This document shows, piece by piece, positions 34,190-47,800 of a DNA stretch of 64,000 bases. Source of the stretch: Cristatella mucedo (lineage: Eukaryota; Bryozoa; Phylactolaemata; Cristatellidae); the NCBI GenBank assembly GCA_009760855.2, contig WPIO01000063.1:98501-162500 (forward strand), in the 5' to 3' direction. Within the stretch, counting starts at the first letter, position 1, and the number at the start of each line of letters is the position of its first letter. The position numbers were made by a program, and so were the translations under genes. Below the pieces are notes generated by a model. It ran no database searches and was not told where the DNA came from. It saw only the letters and a program-made list of their open reading frames with translations.

Positions 34190-34880
34190 CTGGGGACGGG
34201 AATTCAGGAGTCCTGACTTTGCTAGAGTCTCTCTGCTAGGTCGCTCGGCACCGTTTGACACCATTGATTACCAAGTCTGGCTTTGGCGCCTCTCATCTCG
34301 ACTCGGTATCAGTGGCACTTCGCTGTTATGGTTTAGTTACAATCTCGAAAGATATATCAGAGTTCGGATGCCAACCGGAACCGGTCATCTGAGAAGCCTT
34401 TAAAGTACAGGGTACTCCAGGCATCTGTCGTTGGCCCACTTCTTGGTTCGCAGCATTATTTTCCCTCTTGCCGATGTAAGCACCAAATATAGTTTAGATA
34501 CAAATGCCAAATACCAAATACAAATAAACATAGCTATACCCGTGCTTTGATCTCTTCAGTACTTTGAACGCTCTATTCTTTTTGCATCGTGTCCTGCAGA
34601 CATATACATTTGAATGCCAGCGAACTTTCTCAATTTGTGTACAACAACAAAATCAACGATCCAATCATCGGCTAACCAATTGCTAATCAGAAATTGGAAA
34701 ATGCAAGCCTTAAAATGGGCTCGGCCAGCATATCTCTTGTTGCATTTGAACGAAATCTTTGCGTTCGTCTCATGTCTCCGTTCACTGGATAGCCTATTCA
34801 GGTCCAGTTTCAAGTCTGATTTCTTTTAGTACGTACCATCAAATCCTTTGGATGTCACACATTCGCTGCATGCGCTCTCA
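34190..34880 (+). repeat. LINE-A-type degraded RT
   Basis: The blocks FDTIDYQVW, SRLGISGTSL and a GSARPAYLL-type segment follow LINE-A order. The copy is old and broken. Confidence 0.65.
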
Positions 34881-36660
34881 GAGCCTGGAGTTTGATGTAG
34901 ACAGATAGCTCTCGACAGACTCGCTCTTGACAGCCCCTAGCTTGACTATACTATAAAGGAATACTAATCACATCTGTTATTTATTGCATCCGGTCTGCCG
35001 ACGTGAAGTGCTTGTTGTGTGCTTATTCGATCAAAAATTGTGCATTATATTATCGAGAATCAGTTGATGACGCGTTTTCTTTCTAGCGTGAGCTTATTGC
35101 CACGGAAGATTTGTCTCATTCGAAAACGACTTGTTTACCAGGGTGGTAGCTTTTCCGAAAGCTAAGCTGAAAAATCTCTTCACGCCAAAGTAGTTGTGGC
35201 ACTTGAACACTAGTAGCTCTCCGGCCTTGCGTTGAGTGTACCGTTGCTATACTGCAATCGACAGGATAGGATTGTAGGCTCTTTCAAAGGACTTTTTTCC
35301 TGGTAAGTATTTCACATCTAGCTGTGGCCATGCAAGCCTGATTTTCTCATCGTAGAAGGGCCTGACTTCTGCGGTCCCTTTAAAGAAGGCCAGCTCGCTA
35401 TGCTTCAGCTAACGCTACCCTGCGAAGAGCTGCACTTGCCGCCCAGTGTACTCGCCCGTCTGCATCCGATCTGTGCACTCTCCGACCTGCAGCCGGTCTT
35501 GGAGCAATGCCTACATGTCTAATGCGTCGAGAGCCTCACCTGCTGCTCATTGCTCCACGTCACGAGGCCGGTCTGTTACTGCAGGGCTTTCACTGGCTTC
35601 GCCCTCACCTTTTTAGCTCTGCAGGCATAGCACCACGACGACAGCTGCGTCGCTGGCGGCAGCCTGCTCGTAAGATTGTGCGAGAAACCAAAAGCATCAC
35701 ACGGCATCGCACCTTGGCCGAAGCATCAAAAGGCTGCGGCGTAGCTACAGCGAGCTCTGTCCAAGTAAATAAGTTGTTCGATGGACTCAATCTTCTTCAG
35801 TCCAACTGCGTAGACGGACCCGGGCATACCGTGAGTGGTTCCCTACACTTTTCACTGCAGCCAGCAAAATAGTCTTAATTTTCGTAAATGCGTCATCCAA
35901 AATTGATGTCTTTTGCACGATATTGCTCAATTAAATATGGAACAGCCCTCTTACTCGGCAGTTCGATGGCGATGAAAGCGGAATGACATGTTGACCTTGA
36001 GGCCGTCGCAGGTTGTTTAGATTCTAGTCACGAGTCGAAGTCCAGAATATTTTTATAATAATAATATACCGATGTAATATATTTTAATAATAACATATTT
36101 AATAATATACCAATATTTTGAAAAGGCACACGACCAAGCAGCGGCCAAGTACAGGCAAGGGATGAGCCATAACGGTCGTGACTAGCCGATGAATAGTTCT
36201 TCATTTGGCGAAGGTTACGATATCAACAGTTATGCATGCAACTGCATATAAAGAATCTTATGTCGCACAATTTTTTCGAATACATCATATCTGCCGAGAG
36301 GAGTTTTTCTGAAGGCACCGAGACAATCTTCAAAAAATCAAGCTACATTACAAAACGCCATTGCCAACAGTGAACATATCAGTCCTCGGACTCCTTTTAT
36401 GCCAGCTGAGGACTGAAATGGCTTTGGCATTTTTAAAAATTAGCATCAAAATGAGGCACTGAGGCATTTAACATTTCGTAAAAACCCCAAAAGTGAAAGG
36501 CGCTAATAATCAAATGTGTCGGATCTACCACGCTTGAGATTTTAATTGGTTCTTTATTGATGACAGGTGCAATTCTCTATTACAAGATTTGCCCTAGGAG
36601 TCAAGTTTTCGTTTTATGCCTATATCTCCGACGGTAACTCAGCAAATCCACTAAGGCTAA
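34881..36660. other. Intergenic, unassigned, with a GC-rich patch
   Basis: The GC-rich stretch 35380-35850 holds overlapping open frames on both strands (for example 35507-35872 plus), but none is convincing. An AT-rich repeat lies at about 36050-36115. Confidence 0.35.
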
Positions 36661-36669
36661 GCCGGTGTT

Positions 36670-37110
36670 ATGCTGAAGAGTTCTCATTACACATTTAAAA
36701 CTTGAGCATCTTTCTATTGGCATACTAAGGCTAGCAGGCTTCGTCTAACGCTTGGCTGAGGTGAGAATCTCGGTGTGAAGCCGAATCAGACGGACGGTCA
36801 GGGAAAGGTTGGCCTAGACGTACCAGTGCAAGTCGCCTAGGCAGAAATAATTCGTCAGTGTCGGCATCAGGAGAGAAGATATTTCGAAAGAAATGCGGAA
36901 GAGAGCTCCGTAGTCTACAATCCACTCGAAGAGCAAATAATTCTTCAGCCGAGGATCTTTAAGTGGAGGATAGTGTGACTAATCTGTTGCTGCGACAGAA
37001 CTTGAGGTTGCAATGCGGCTGAAACTGGTAGTATAGCTCAGCAAAGTATGAAATAGCCAAGCCATGCTAGGTATCACCGGTCAGAGAAAACGTTTTGCTA
37101 GGTTCATCCG
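36670..37110 (-). repeat. LINE-B-type degraded copy
   Basis: Minus-strand frames give an RLRSSLPHFFRNIFSPDADT-type segment, matching [25 protein letters not shown], then a LAISYFAELYYQFQPHC-like stretch. Confidence 0.65.
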
Positions 37111-37204
37111 GAACCTTCGAGGCTTTGTTAGAATAGATATCTCAGACTGAATGTTTAGCCCTTATAGAGAACACTAACGAACCTAAGACGATGGCCGCAC
37201 TAGG

Positions 37205-37308
37205 GCACTTCAATAATAATAACAATAATGATAATAATACACTCGATAAAGCGCCCTCAGAGAGCTCAATGTCTATCTAGGCGCTTTACATTTGCTACAT
37301 AAGAAAAT
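37205..37308 (-). repeat. LINE-A 3' end fragment
   Basis: It has a reversed (ATT)n and the stem-loop block GCGCCCTCAGAGAGCTCAAT. Confidence 0.75.
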
Positions 37309-37809
37309 AACGAGTGCTGTTACTCATTTCAGCCGTATTTTGGTTAAATCGTAGTTCATTTCTTAAAGGAAATTATTGGCCGTCTATAAATTAAATATCT
37401 GCAATGCAGGCATTTAGTTAAAAAATCATCGCCACAGTTTCCTAGGGCTTTACTGACTAGTGACGCTGAGTTTTGTCGGTATAGAAGCGACAGCTTAAGC
37501 CATGGTCCTGTTTACTTTCTTCAGAGGCTCTGCATAGGTAGAGAAAACTGCTTAAAAACGAACCTTGTGTAACTTTGCAGACTACAGGTCTGCTGAATCA
37601 GACTTGACCATTACGTGGCAATGCCAGAACACGATCTGGCAACTAATACGATTCGATTCGAACCACGTCAGAGCCACCTAAGCTATTGCGATTGTTGAGC
37701 TACGCCTGAATTTAACCGATAAGTGAGTACCCCGTCATGACAGGCTGGAAGACAGCCGAACCGATTATGGTCTACAGAATGTTAAACGAGTACCCGAATA
37801 AAGAACATC

Positions 37810-38615
37810 AGGTTTACCCATCATCAAAAATCAAGTCTGCCTACTTTCAGCTACATAACATTCCTAAAATTCGGGCTTGATTAGATAAGGATACCGCATC
37901 TAAGTTGGTCCATGCATGTGTGACATCCCGTCTTGACTTCTGTAACTCACTGCTTGCTGGCCTACCGGCAATGTGCAATCAGGTGCTTACAACTGGTGCA
38001 AAACTCGGCAGCTAGGCTTGTCTGTCATGAACGTCGCTGTTGCCACATCACACCACTTCTCGCCGACCTGCACTGGCTACCAGTCAAGCAACGGATCGAT
38101 TTCAAGGTTTTGTCGCTCACGTTTAGGTCACTTCATTATTTGGCCCCAGCCTATCTCTCAGATCTACTCCCCAGCATCGGACCATCCGCTTTTCGGAATC
38201 CAATAGCTAACAAGACCTCGTACAAACCTCAAATCCTTTGGAGACCGTGCATTTAGTTCGTAGGCTCCCAGAACCTGGAACTCACTCCCGACTTGCGTCA
38301 CAACATCCCCTGACTTGACCACATTAAAAAAGAACTGAAAACACACCTATTTAGGCTAGCATTTAGTAGGTCCCTGTGATTCGTCCTTCATGTGCTTATT
38401 CGTGCTGACACTGTGCATGCTGCCACTAACCACGCGTGCATGCTGACCCTGTGCATGTCACCCCTAACCATGTTGTTCATGTTGTTTATCAAGCATGATA
38501 TTACTCAACATTAAATCGCGTTTCTTTTTTCAGCAAATGTAAAGTGCCTAGAAAGAGATTGAGTTCTCTGAGGGCGCCTTATCAAGTGCATTACTATTAT
38601 TATTATTATCAAAAT
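37810..38615 (+). repeat. LINE-A, 5'-truncated with complete 3' end
   Basis: It starts at [14 protein letters not shown], continues through [35 protein letters not shown] and the 3' UTR with stem-loop, and ends in (ATT)n at about 38591-38610. Confidence 0.9.
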
Positions 38616-38875
38616 TAGCCCCGAGGGCTGGTTTAAGCGTTTGAGTAAACAGGTTAGGGAACATCGTCAGCATAGCTCTGGCAGCGTGGACGGTACTCTG
38701 GCAGCGAAAACGGTGGGCGCCGGAGAGGGCTGATGGAGCTTGCCATGCATTGAGCAGCCAGGCGAGGCCTTTCCGGTCGACCCGAGGGTTGGCGTCCTCG
38801 CTCCTTCCTGCGACGTTCCGGGTAGCTAATGCGAATGAGCTCGATAAGCCAACTGAGTGGTCACGTTAATTTTTC

Positions 38876-39045
38876 CGGTGTAATCGTAAACCACAATATA
38901 AGCTTTCATTATTATGCCGACGACTCGCAATTTGTCTTTGTGCTTTTGATTCTTCACTGCCTTCCAGTTTCTCAAACTCTCTGAGCTCTCTTATAGCATA
39001 TCTTGCTAAAATTTTCTCACTGATCGCATATAACATTTTTTTCAT
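38876..39045 (+). repeat. LINE-C RT fragment, copy 1
   Basis: It contains YADDSQFVFVL-like sequence. About 85-90% match by eye to 39695-39855. Confidence 0.6.
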
Positions 39046-39639
39046 GCTGCATATTCATTGTCTTCTACTTTGAGATATAGACCTTGGAAGAGTGCTCCGT
39101 TACCTTCAAGCTCAGCTGAGCTAGAAAGGGTCCACATCCTGAAGATCTGGCTCTCTTTCCGATTGGGAGGTACGAAAAATCTCATTGCCGGCTTCTGCTT
39201 GGCGCCGAAGTTGACTCTCACCTGCAGCGCAAGAAAGTGCTGCCTCAAACTAGCACAGAGTAAGTAGTTGCTTATTGCAGGATAAAGCCAGTGCTGTGAT
39301 TACTAAATTTATTTTGCAGAGAAACACATGCTACCCAGTGGTATGGCTTCTATTGTGGAGTAAGTGGATGGTAACTTATTGCGGGCCTCATCTAAGCAGT
39401 AGGACTAAGAGCTTATTACGACTTAGTCGAGGATTAAAACTGACATCTAGTGTACAGAATTTCGTGGACCGATGAATAATAATCGAAGTTAAAGAGATCC
39501 CACCCGTTACCAATTATATCGCGGGTGCCCGGCGCCTCGCCTAGTGGGCCACACGATTGTGTTCCGTACTTCTTATTTTACCTCAGTGAAAAATTCAGAG
39601 AGTTCGTGTCGATGAAAAAAGATCATGCAGTGAGCCTTT

Positions 39640-40510
39640 AATGAATGTTTTTCCCATGGAATTAGTTTTAGGTCCACTTCTTTTCACTATGTAATCGTAA
39701 ACCGCAATGTAAGCATTCATTGCTATGCCGACGACTCGCATTTCGTCTTTATGCTTTTGATTCTTCATTACCTTCCAGCATCTCAAACTCTCTGAGCTCT
39801 CTTATAGCATATCTTGCTAAAAAATTTCATTGATCGTATCAAACATTCTGAAATTGAATTACTACAAAACCGAATTACTAATTATGAGTAATTTATGTTA
39901 TCCCAAAAACTCGAAAGCCTTATTCTCCAAATCCGCTCGGCCAGCAAATCTCCTGTCGCTACAGCTTGGGACTTTGGTGTTCTCTTCCAGTATGACTTAT
40001 CACTAGATGAGAACATCAGCTCTATTGTCATGCCTGCCTACTTTCACTTACGTCACACTGTATATATATTGGGGCTCGCTTAGATAAGGACACCAGGGCT
40101 AAGTGGGTCCATCAATTTGTGACATCACGGCTGGACTTTTGTTACTTGCTACTTGTAGGTCTTTCTGCCAGTGCAATAGGAAAACTGCTACATTACACTG
40201 CTACTCCTGTTACTTACCTTTAGGTTTCTATTCTCTTACACTGCCCCTACCTATCTGAATGAGTTCGCATCAGGCCTCTAATCACACCGCGTACTCTTCT
40301 GACTTGGCCGATTACTTGTGCCTCTAAAGAAGTTTGAACTGGGGGCATGGCCTTTACACGTTCAAAAAAGCTAAACACCCAACGATGAAGTCTTTACTGT
40401 GTTTGAGAAAATAGTTCTCGTGTGTAGTTCTGTGTTACGAAACTGTTCATATCGTGACCAAGGGCAAGAGTGGCACTTGTATTAGTGCCTTGTGGGCTTG
40501 AACTTGTGCT
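39640..40510 (+). repeat. LINE-C, degraded copy 2
   Basis: RT motif MPTTRISS/YADDSHF region, then the equivalents of SDLSLDENISS and FVTSRLDFC, and a 3' region with GACCAAGGGCAAGAGTGGCA shared with 48241 onward. Confidence 0.6.
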
Positions 40511-41335
40511 CCTCAGGCTTGGCTTACCAGTATATGCACAGGTATTTTAGCTGGTGGAGGTGCTTTAGCAGACCCAAGCCGTTCGTTTTAAAACTCTCCT
40601 TGTAAAGCTACTGGTCTCAATGCATTCATCATTCATTCATCAGGTCTCATTCTGATGCAAATTAGTCCTGCTGCTTGCCTGATACTGTATGCCGTGGAAT
40701 GTAATCAAAAAGAAACGGAATAGTTTGTACCTGCTGACTGGCTTCTAAGAGTGTAAGAAGAGCCTGACTGTAGAAGGAGAACCAGTTGAATACGCCCCGT
40801 GCACTGGGTGCAGCGACAGAGTTAGCAGGTCCTAGTGGCCTTCCTGAATCGATGCTGTCTCATGGGTGGGTTGACATGCCAACCACACTTAATATTTTCA
40901 TTTGCAACTAACATTTGGTCATGGTAGGGCAACCTAATGATGCACTGTAACTATAAACAGCATTGTTCTCATAGAATTAAATTGGACTTCCGAAACGATG
41001 GCTGTGGTATCGACTGTTCCCATTATAATAAAGCTGCCTTCAGACATGTACGATGGTGTTCAAAATTATTTTTGAGTCATACTTATAGTTTTTATTGTAA
41101 TGACAACCCAGTTATAATATATCTCTCAATTCATACTTTATGTTGAGATTTTGAGAGATCAGGCAAAAGATGCTAGGAAGGCACTGACATTATAGAAGAA
41201 AAGGTGGATTAGGATTTTCCAGTGGCTTATTAAGCACTGCCCAGATTAGGCATACCTTATTAATTTTCTCTTTTTTGAAGTAAAGGAAGCATGTGGCAGA
41301 AGTTCTGATCAGTCGTATTTAGCGTTGAGCCTGTA
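40511..41335. other. Intergenic, unassigned
   Basis: Nothing recognised. Confidence 0.35.
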
Positions 41336-41339
41336 CCCA

Positions 41340-41580
41340 TAGTAGTTTTCAGCTCGAGCAAAACTCAGCTGCTCACTTGTGCTCTCTTTAAAGGCTCAGC
41401 TGCCACATCACCCCACTTCTGTCCAGCTTCAAAGGCTTCCTATCAAGCATCGAGTCGATTTCAGAATCCTCAATCTGGCTTACAGATTGCTTCTCTCGCT
41501 TGCATCGTACTACCTGGCCGACCTCCGAGTTTTTCCAGTGTGCTCTCGCACAACTGTCTGCTCATCATCTACTTAGCTTG
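41340..41580 (+). repeat. LINE-C type C-terminal fragment
   Basis: RLPIKHRVDFRILNLAYRLL and YYLADL match the [15 protein letters not shown] tail. Confidence 0.65.
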
Positions 41581-41935
41581 CCGTCCCTCACTCTAAACTG
41601 AAATCGTTTGGTGATATAGCGATCAGCTTGTACGAACCAAAAGTCTGTAACTCGCTTCAGGCTGCGGGTGTTGCTAAACTGGTGAAGCAGTTCAGCTGGG
41701 CATGAAAGAGACAAGCCATGTCGGGTCTTATGGTTCAGTTTAAGAACTTTGCTCTGCATCTGTTGATCAACACGCATCCATCCAAGTTCTTTTAGCAAAA
41801 GAGATGCATGGTCAGATCACTAGGATTGGTAAACTAGGCTTGCAGCCATATTCTTCCCCAGCTGCAGTGGCCTAGTGACTTGTTAAGTAGCCCAGCCAAA
41901 AGGGAATTGCAATAATCTAGCCGAAACAGAACTAA
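41581..41935 (-). repeat. LINE-B fragment
   Basis: LLKELGWMRVDQQMQSKVLK, then LSCPAELLHQF, match LINE-B. It lacks the 3' end. Confidence 0.7.
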
Positions 41936-42349
41936 GGAGCTAATACATTTTTATATTTACTTCCTTACAAGCTGTGGGGGACCTTGAAGTCTTTTCAGGA
42001 AGGCCAAAAAACCATGACCTGCTGTAGTGTACCCAGCTGTGGACTGACGAGCTCAATAACTCAGCTTTCAATGCCCGGTGGATACTTACCTCAATTTGAA
42101 CGATTCTGTGGATGTGAAAATCCACTGAATATTCATGTGGTACACTTTTTTAAACTTTTACCTTTCACGGTGTCATTATTTGAAGCACTCCTCGTGATTT
42201 GATTATTGAATTCCCAGATACTTTTGTAAAACATGTCTACTTTGTTATTATTTTTGGGTTTCCAATTAGAAGTGAAAATTTTCAAAATATACGTCTAGAA
42301 ATTTAAAGACTGACAAGCATGAATGTCAGCAAGTAGGAATTTAATACCA

Positions 42350-42645
42350 ACTAATGTAATGTAATGTAATGTATCTCCGTCAGTAACTCCACAAAGTCAT
42401 AAAGACCACGTGGGTGTTACGCAGGAGAGTTTTGTATAGCGCACTCACAGCCTAAGCGGCTTTCGGTACGCATTCGGTAGCCAACAGACTTCGTCTCACG
42501 CAACAAAGAGAAAGTGGGAAGCATAGCAGAGTTAGGAGAGCAGTTGAGGTAGTGAGTAGCATAGAAGTAGCAGCTCAGGACCGCTGAAAAAGATGTGCCA
42601 TAGTCGGCAGTTGGAGAGTAGATGTCGTTGCGTAAGAAAGTCATG
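42350..42645 (-). repeat. LINE-B, very short 5'-truncated copy, young
   Basis: Only the last ~270 bp of LINE-B, with an ATGTA-type repeat at 42353-42372. Two differences by eye from 3641-3908. Confidence 0.9.
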
Positions 42646-43035
42646 ATCAAGCTGAGAGAAAGTGCAGAATCCCGTGCAACACAAAAGGTCCTGCAGGAAG
42701 ACCACTGCCTTCCGATGACAAAGAAGCATGTCAATTGTGTACTTTAAACAGTGCTCTTTCAACTGAGTACGTACGCGGGCGCAGGCAGAACACCGAAGCT
42801 GGTTCGCAGGAACGTATATTCGCCTGTGAGCCTGCAGCGCTCCTCCAGACAACTCATCCTGAGAGTTGGTGGGAGGACAAAGCCGGCCTGTGGATAAACC
42901 ACAGCCGTCAGACCACAGCCGTGCACTGGCCTGTCCCTAGGCCACTACCGGTCTGCCTGCACTTGCAGTGTGTGGGCGAGCCCAGCGATCTGAGCCATGT
43001 ACAGAGAACCACAAACCACAAATTGGTTAGTGATA
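42646..43035. other. GC-richer unassigned stretch
   Basis: Open frames run on both strands (42735-43055 plus, 42532-42852 minus). No protein was recognised. Confidence 0.3.
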
Positions 43036-43039
43036 ACAT

Positions 43040-43795
43040 GCAGTGTCAGAATTAATAAGCACACAAAAGTAAATTACATGGACCCAACAACTGCTGTAAG
43101 GAACAGGTGAGTTATTAGCTTCTTTGTGAATGTCTTTAAGTCAGATGGATGTCGTGACATCGGTTGGTAGTGAGTTCCAAGCTTCGGAAGCATACAAACG
43201 AAAGGAACTGGTATCAAGAGATTTGAAGTTAGCTTAAGGCACAGATAAGCAAATTAAGTCAAAAGACCGGGTGTTACTATGCCTCACCTTATTGGGAAGC
43301 ATTTTGGATAGGTAAGCTAGAGCAAGAGAATGAAGAGACCTAAAAGTGAGTGACACAACCTGGAAGTAATTGTGCTAGTTGATTAGGAGTTAGTACATGT
43401 AAATGATAACTGATGAAACGTGGCAACTGCAAAGTTCATGACAGACAAGTAAGCATAAGAATTTTGGATCTACCGGTAAATGCCTTATTGCATAGGCCGA
43501 AGGTCCAGCAAGAAGTGAGTTACAGAAATCAAAACGTGATTCAGCAAATGCACGGATCAACTTAAATGTGGGATCCACGTCTGAGCATGGGCGACTTTTT
43601 GCAATATAAAATAGCTAAAATAGGAGACTTTACTGTGGTGCTGTTGTGATCATCTAGTGAAAGGTCACTATAAAAGAAGACATCCAGGTTACATGAAGAT
43701 GCTACAGAAGATATGCTGGCCATACCCATTGTGAGGACTTCTTTTTATTTCTGAGCCACACTAGTTTGCCCAAAATTAGTTGGTTGGTTTTTTAT
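43040..43795 (-). repeat. LINE-A, old copy
   Basis: Minus-strand frames such as [20 protein letters not shown] and an FSSYA-like block in LINE-A order. The 3' tail is missing. Confidence 0.7.
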
Positions 43796-44558
43796 CGTCA
43801 TTCAATTTGTGAAAACGTGCTGCCATTCGAGTGCAAATATCATTTTTAGATGGTTCAAGGAAGTTTAGGAAGTTCAATTAGCTTGAAGCCTGGGTGGGAT
43901 CAAACCACAGGTGTCTGTGTGTCATCTGCTTAACAATGAAACCAAGTTTTTTCTTGGAGACTACATCAACAGGGAGGAAAATATAAATTTTGAACATAAT
44001 TGAACCAACCACAGATCCTTTGGGTACCCTCTGTACTTTAGAGGCTCATTTGGATGACTGTTGCCTGTAGACATCAATGATCTGAAAGCTCACACTAAGA
44101 TTAGCTGCTAGTTTAGTCAACTGATAAAAAAAGCCAAGGTTATCTTGTATGTCTCTACTGGGTCTCGTAGCAAGTTCTATTCTGTGAGTTTCGTTCGTAG
44201 CTCCCCTTTTGGTCTCTTCCGTCACTTTACTGTGATAGGTAGTGAGCACTGTCGGTATATTATCGTAAAACTAGGAACTCTTGCAGAAGCAGCATATAAT
44301 AGGATAGTTTTGCAAGTGAATTTATTTACCAGTACAGCTTAGCAATGAGTGCTTGCACCCAGAAAAACTTATTGACTGTTGCTATGACATCGTGATTTAT
44401 TCTGTCCGTTTCATGCTGACTGAAAACGGTTATCTTTAGAACTAGTCAAACGTTCATGTACTCTTGCTTTGTTTGGTAGTCATAATGAGTCATTCATTTT
44501 ACTAATATATAAGTTGCCATCGGCAAGTATGTGTCAATTATAACCATATTTTAGCATC

Positions 44559-44865
44559 ATGACGCATCAACTCAAGAGAAAACCAAAGCGTGTTCCACCT
44601 ACACTGATCGAATCGTTTAAAAGTGGAGAAAAGAATGCTGTTAGTGCTCTAATGGAGTACTCTTCCCTCACAAGACTTACTGTTACTTTTCAAGAAAAAG
44701 CACCTGAATTTGACAAAGAGCAGTTCGAATATGTATGTAGTATTGACGGACTCCTACATGCAATTGGAACTGGAAAAACAAAAAAAGAGGCAAAGACCGC
44801 CGCTGCCAGGAATGCCTTCATTTCACTTCTGGGGAGCGATCGAGATGAGTCAAAAAATGCTCAAG
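44559..44865 (+). CDS. ADAR: ADAR exon with dsRBD1
   Basis: This exon encodes a basic start ([14 protein letters not shown]) and a ds[34 protein letters not shown], then [17 protein letters not shown] with the KKxAK RNA-contact motif. The donor is GTAAGA. If the TTTTAG before CATCATG is used, the exon starts at about 44555. Confidence 0.9.
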
Positions 44866-47800
44866 GTAAGAATTCTTTCAAGAGTCACATTTGCATGCTG
44901 ACCCTGTGCATGTCACCCCTAACCATGTTATTCATGTTTATCAAGCATGATATTACTCACCATTCAATCTCGCTTCCCTTTGCAGCAAATGTAAAGCGCC
45001 TAGAAAGAGATTGAGTTCTCTGAGGGCACTTTATCAAGTGCATTATTATGGTTATCATTATTATTAGCTGCTGCAAATAATAAAAGTGTCTATTTGGAGC
45101 ATAGATCATGCATATTTTTACTTTAGAAGTTAAAAAGTTTACCTCTAATAAGGATCACTGCTTGCAAGCTGTTTACTGGGGTATTTTTGTAAACACTGGA
45201 GCTGCTTGGATGTTTTAAAGTGACGTATTGTTTATTGATAAAAGAGAAGATGCAGCTTGGCTAGTTATGTGAGAGTGGGTTAAAGTAATTTTGCTGACTT
45301 AAGCCAGTAGTATTGGACAGTTATATTTACAAAAGCACTTCTGTTCACAAAAGTGGTCTGTAAACAGGGAGGATCACATCCTAAGGTGTCATTTGACATA
45401 CTCCTAGCGATGGATAGTGGCATATTTTTAGTCGACTTTATAGTATCGATTCCACTGCAATTTGTGTGCATATCTGGTTCCCTTCTGTAATAGGCCTAGG
45501 AAGATGCACCTGCTGATATGTATCGCTGCATTGGAGAGAATTAGCAAATCCTAGAGTCTTGGAGCCCAAAGCCTAAGGCAAGAGACTGAATCTAAAAACA
45601 ACTATTTCCATCCGGTTGTAACACTATGCCAATATAAATAAAAACACTTTCATGCCACGTCGCTCAGAGTATGAAAGTGCTTGTGAGTGTGTGAGTGCCA
45701 TTAGTTCTGAATATTATGAATTACCAGAAATATAATCTATTTTTTAATCGATGAAAAGACATTTCAATTGATGGTCAGTCTCCTGTACTTTGGGCTACAA
45801 ATTAATGAGTTATACATTATGGTTCGGCCTGTCTGTGAACTTGGAACATACTGTTCTGGATTAAGACCAATGATCATCCTTTAGGCATGGAAAATCTTCA
45901 TTGCTGCCGTGCTCTGCAACAGTCGACTTACCTGCATGCATTAATGCATATATACCACTCGTTAGTCATGCTTCGAGGCCCTCCCGACCTGCATCAGAGC
46001 ATCCCCTGACCTGACCACATTTAAAAGAAACTTAAAAACATACCTATTTAGGACAGCATTTAGTGGGTCCTTGTGATTCGTCCTCGATGTGCTTATGCGT
46101 GCTGACACTGTTCATGCTGCCACTAACCACATTTGCATGCTGACCCAGTGCATGTAACCCCTAACCATGTTATTCATTTTGTTTGTTTTTCAAGCATGAT
46201 TTTACTTACTATTCTATTGCGTATCACTTTGCAGCAAATGTAAAGCGCCTAGAAAGAGATTAAGTTCTCTGAGGGCGCTTTATCAAGTGCAATATTATTA
46301 TTATTATTATTAATAGTCTCACCACCATCTATCATGTATCTGCAACAACTAGCACTCGGTACATGCTCTGATTGTGATTATGGAAAACGAATTAGTTTCA
46401 GGAACCGCTACAGCAGCTCATAACAATACTCGTCTACCTCAGGGATTCACTATTCATGTAGAGCAAATATCATGTACACAACTGCTATGCTGATCCGCAG
46501 CATTTTTAGCATAGAGTATATTTGTAAGCCTATCTGCATGTACATATTTAGAAGCAGTTTGTTGTGTGATGTATGTTTGCTATATGATTTCTGTAGCATT
46601 GCCTCTGACAAGCTCTAATCTTTTAAATACTGTGCCTCCAGTTCGTTTACTCCAAAGTCCTGGACCTTACTAACAGCTGATGTCACGACATTCCCTGAGT
46701 TGACGACATGTCAAAAGAGGCTGAAAATTGGCAATACGTGCATGGTCTTTTTGTGTGTTAATGCATTCTGACCCTATGAGTGTTATTACTAATCAATTGA
46801 AATGCTTCCATTCCAGCATGTAGGTATGCATGGTGCATAGAGAAGCTCACTAAGAGTGCTATATAAATGTTTTTATGATTATTTCATTGTTGGTTCCAGT
46901 TCTAGAGCCAGTTGTCAGATGCTATCAGAAAGGCTTAACGGAGCACTTGGTAGTATATCACCTTCTCATCATCTTTCTTTTCCTCCAATTTCCTTATTAC
47001 CAACTCTTTCTGTCGTCCTTCTTCATTCTTTATCCTCCTTGCTCCCTGAAATAGGGCATTGCAACCATGCTGGTCCCCTAATTGATGCCATACTGACTTG
47101 GCTTCTTTAACACACTATTGTATATCCTGCTGCCAGTGCAATTAGATGCTCACAATAGGAACAAAACTTGGCAACTAGGGTTATTTGTTGTAGATTTCAA
47201 AACTGCTACATTACACCACTGCTAACAAATCTGCACTGGCTGCCTATCAAGCACAGTAGTGACTTCAAGATTCTGTCGATCACCTTGAAGTACCTCTGTT
47301 CTCCTTCTCCGGTCTACCGATCTGAATTAGTTTCGCACCAAGCCTCCTATTGCACCACTCATTCGTCCGACTCTGGTGATTACTTGTGCCCCTATCCGAT
47401 GTCAAATCGTTACAAGTGCGGTGTTCGGCTTCCACATCCGGACAGAACAAGGCTGCAAGCACACTGCTTCTACCTGTGCTAGTATCAGCAGCCAATCGAC
47501 AAATATTGGTTATGCCTGAACGTTGAATCATGGCTAACGATGTGTAAGCCCATAGGTGTTAGCCTAGTGGTAAGGTGCTTGCTCTTCACAACCTAAGTCG
47601 CGGGTTCTTGTCCTGAAGTGTGCGATCGTTTATTGTCCATTACAAGGGGCTGTGATAGCCGGTAAGGCTCTTGTGCTGCTAAACAAATGAGGCTTTTTTA
47701 ACCAGCCATCCTTGTTTAGGTGTAGCTCAAAGGCTTCGGCCAACTCTCAAAGCACAACTGATGGCCCACTGCATGACATCTGCTTTAATGTGGCTGTGGC

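Noticed and set aside
35507-35872. 121-residue plus-strand frame in a GC-rich patch
   Set aside because: Open frames exist on both strands, as expected from GC-rich sequence. No motif, no splice structure and no recognised family.
39050-39260. Minus-strand frame with VRVNFGAK, recalling SPRY-domain strands, between an acceptor-like and a donor-like site
   Set aside because: The match is only a few residues and lies between two LINE-C pieces. No neighbouring exon continues it.
42735-43055. 106-residue plus-strand frame beside a young LINE-B
   Set aside because: No recognised protein, and the opposite strand is equally open.
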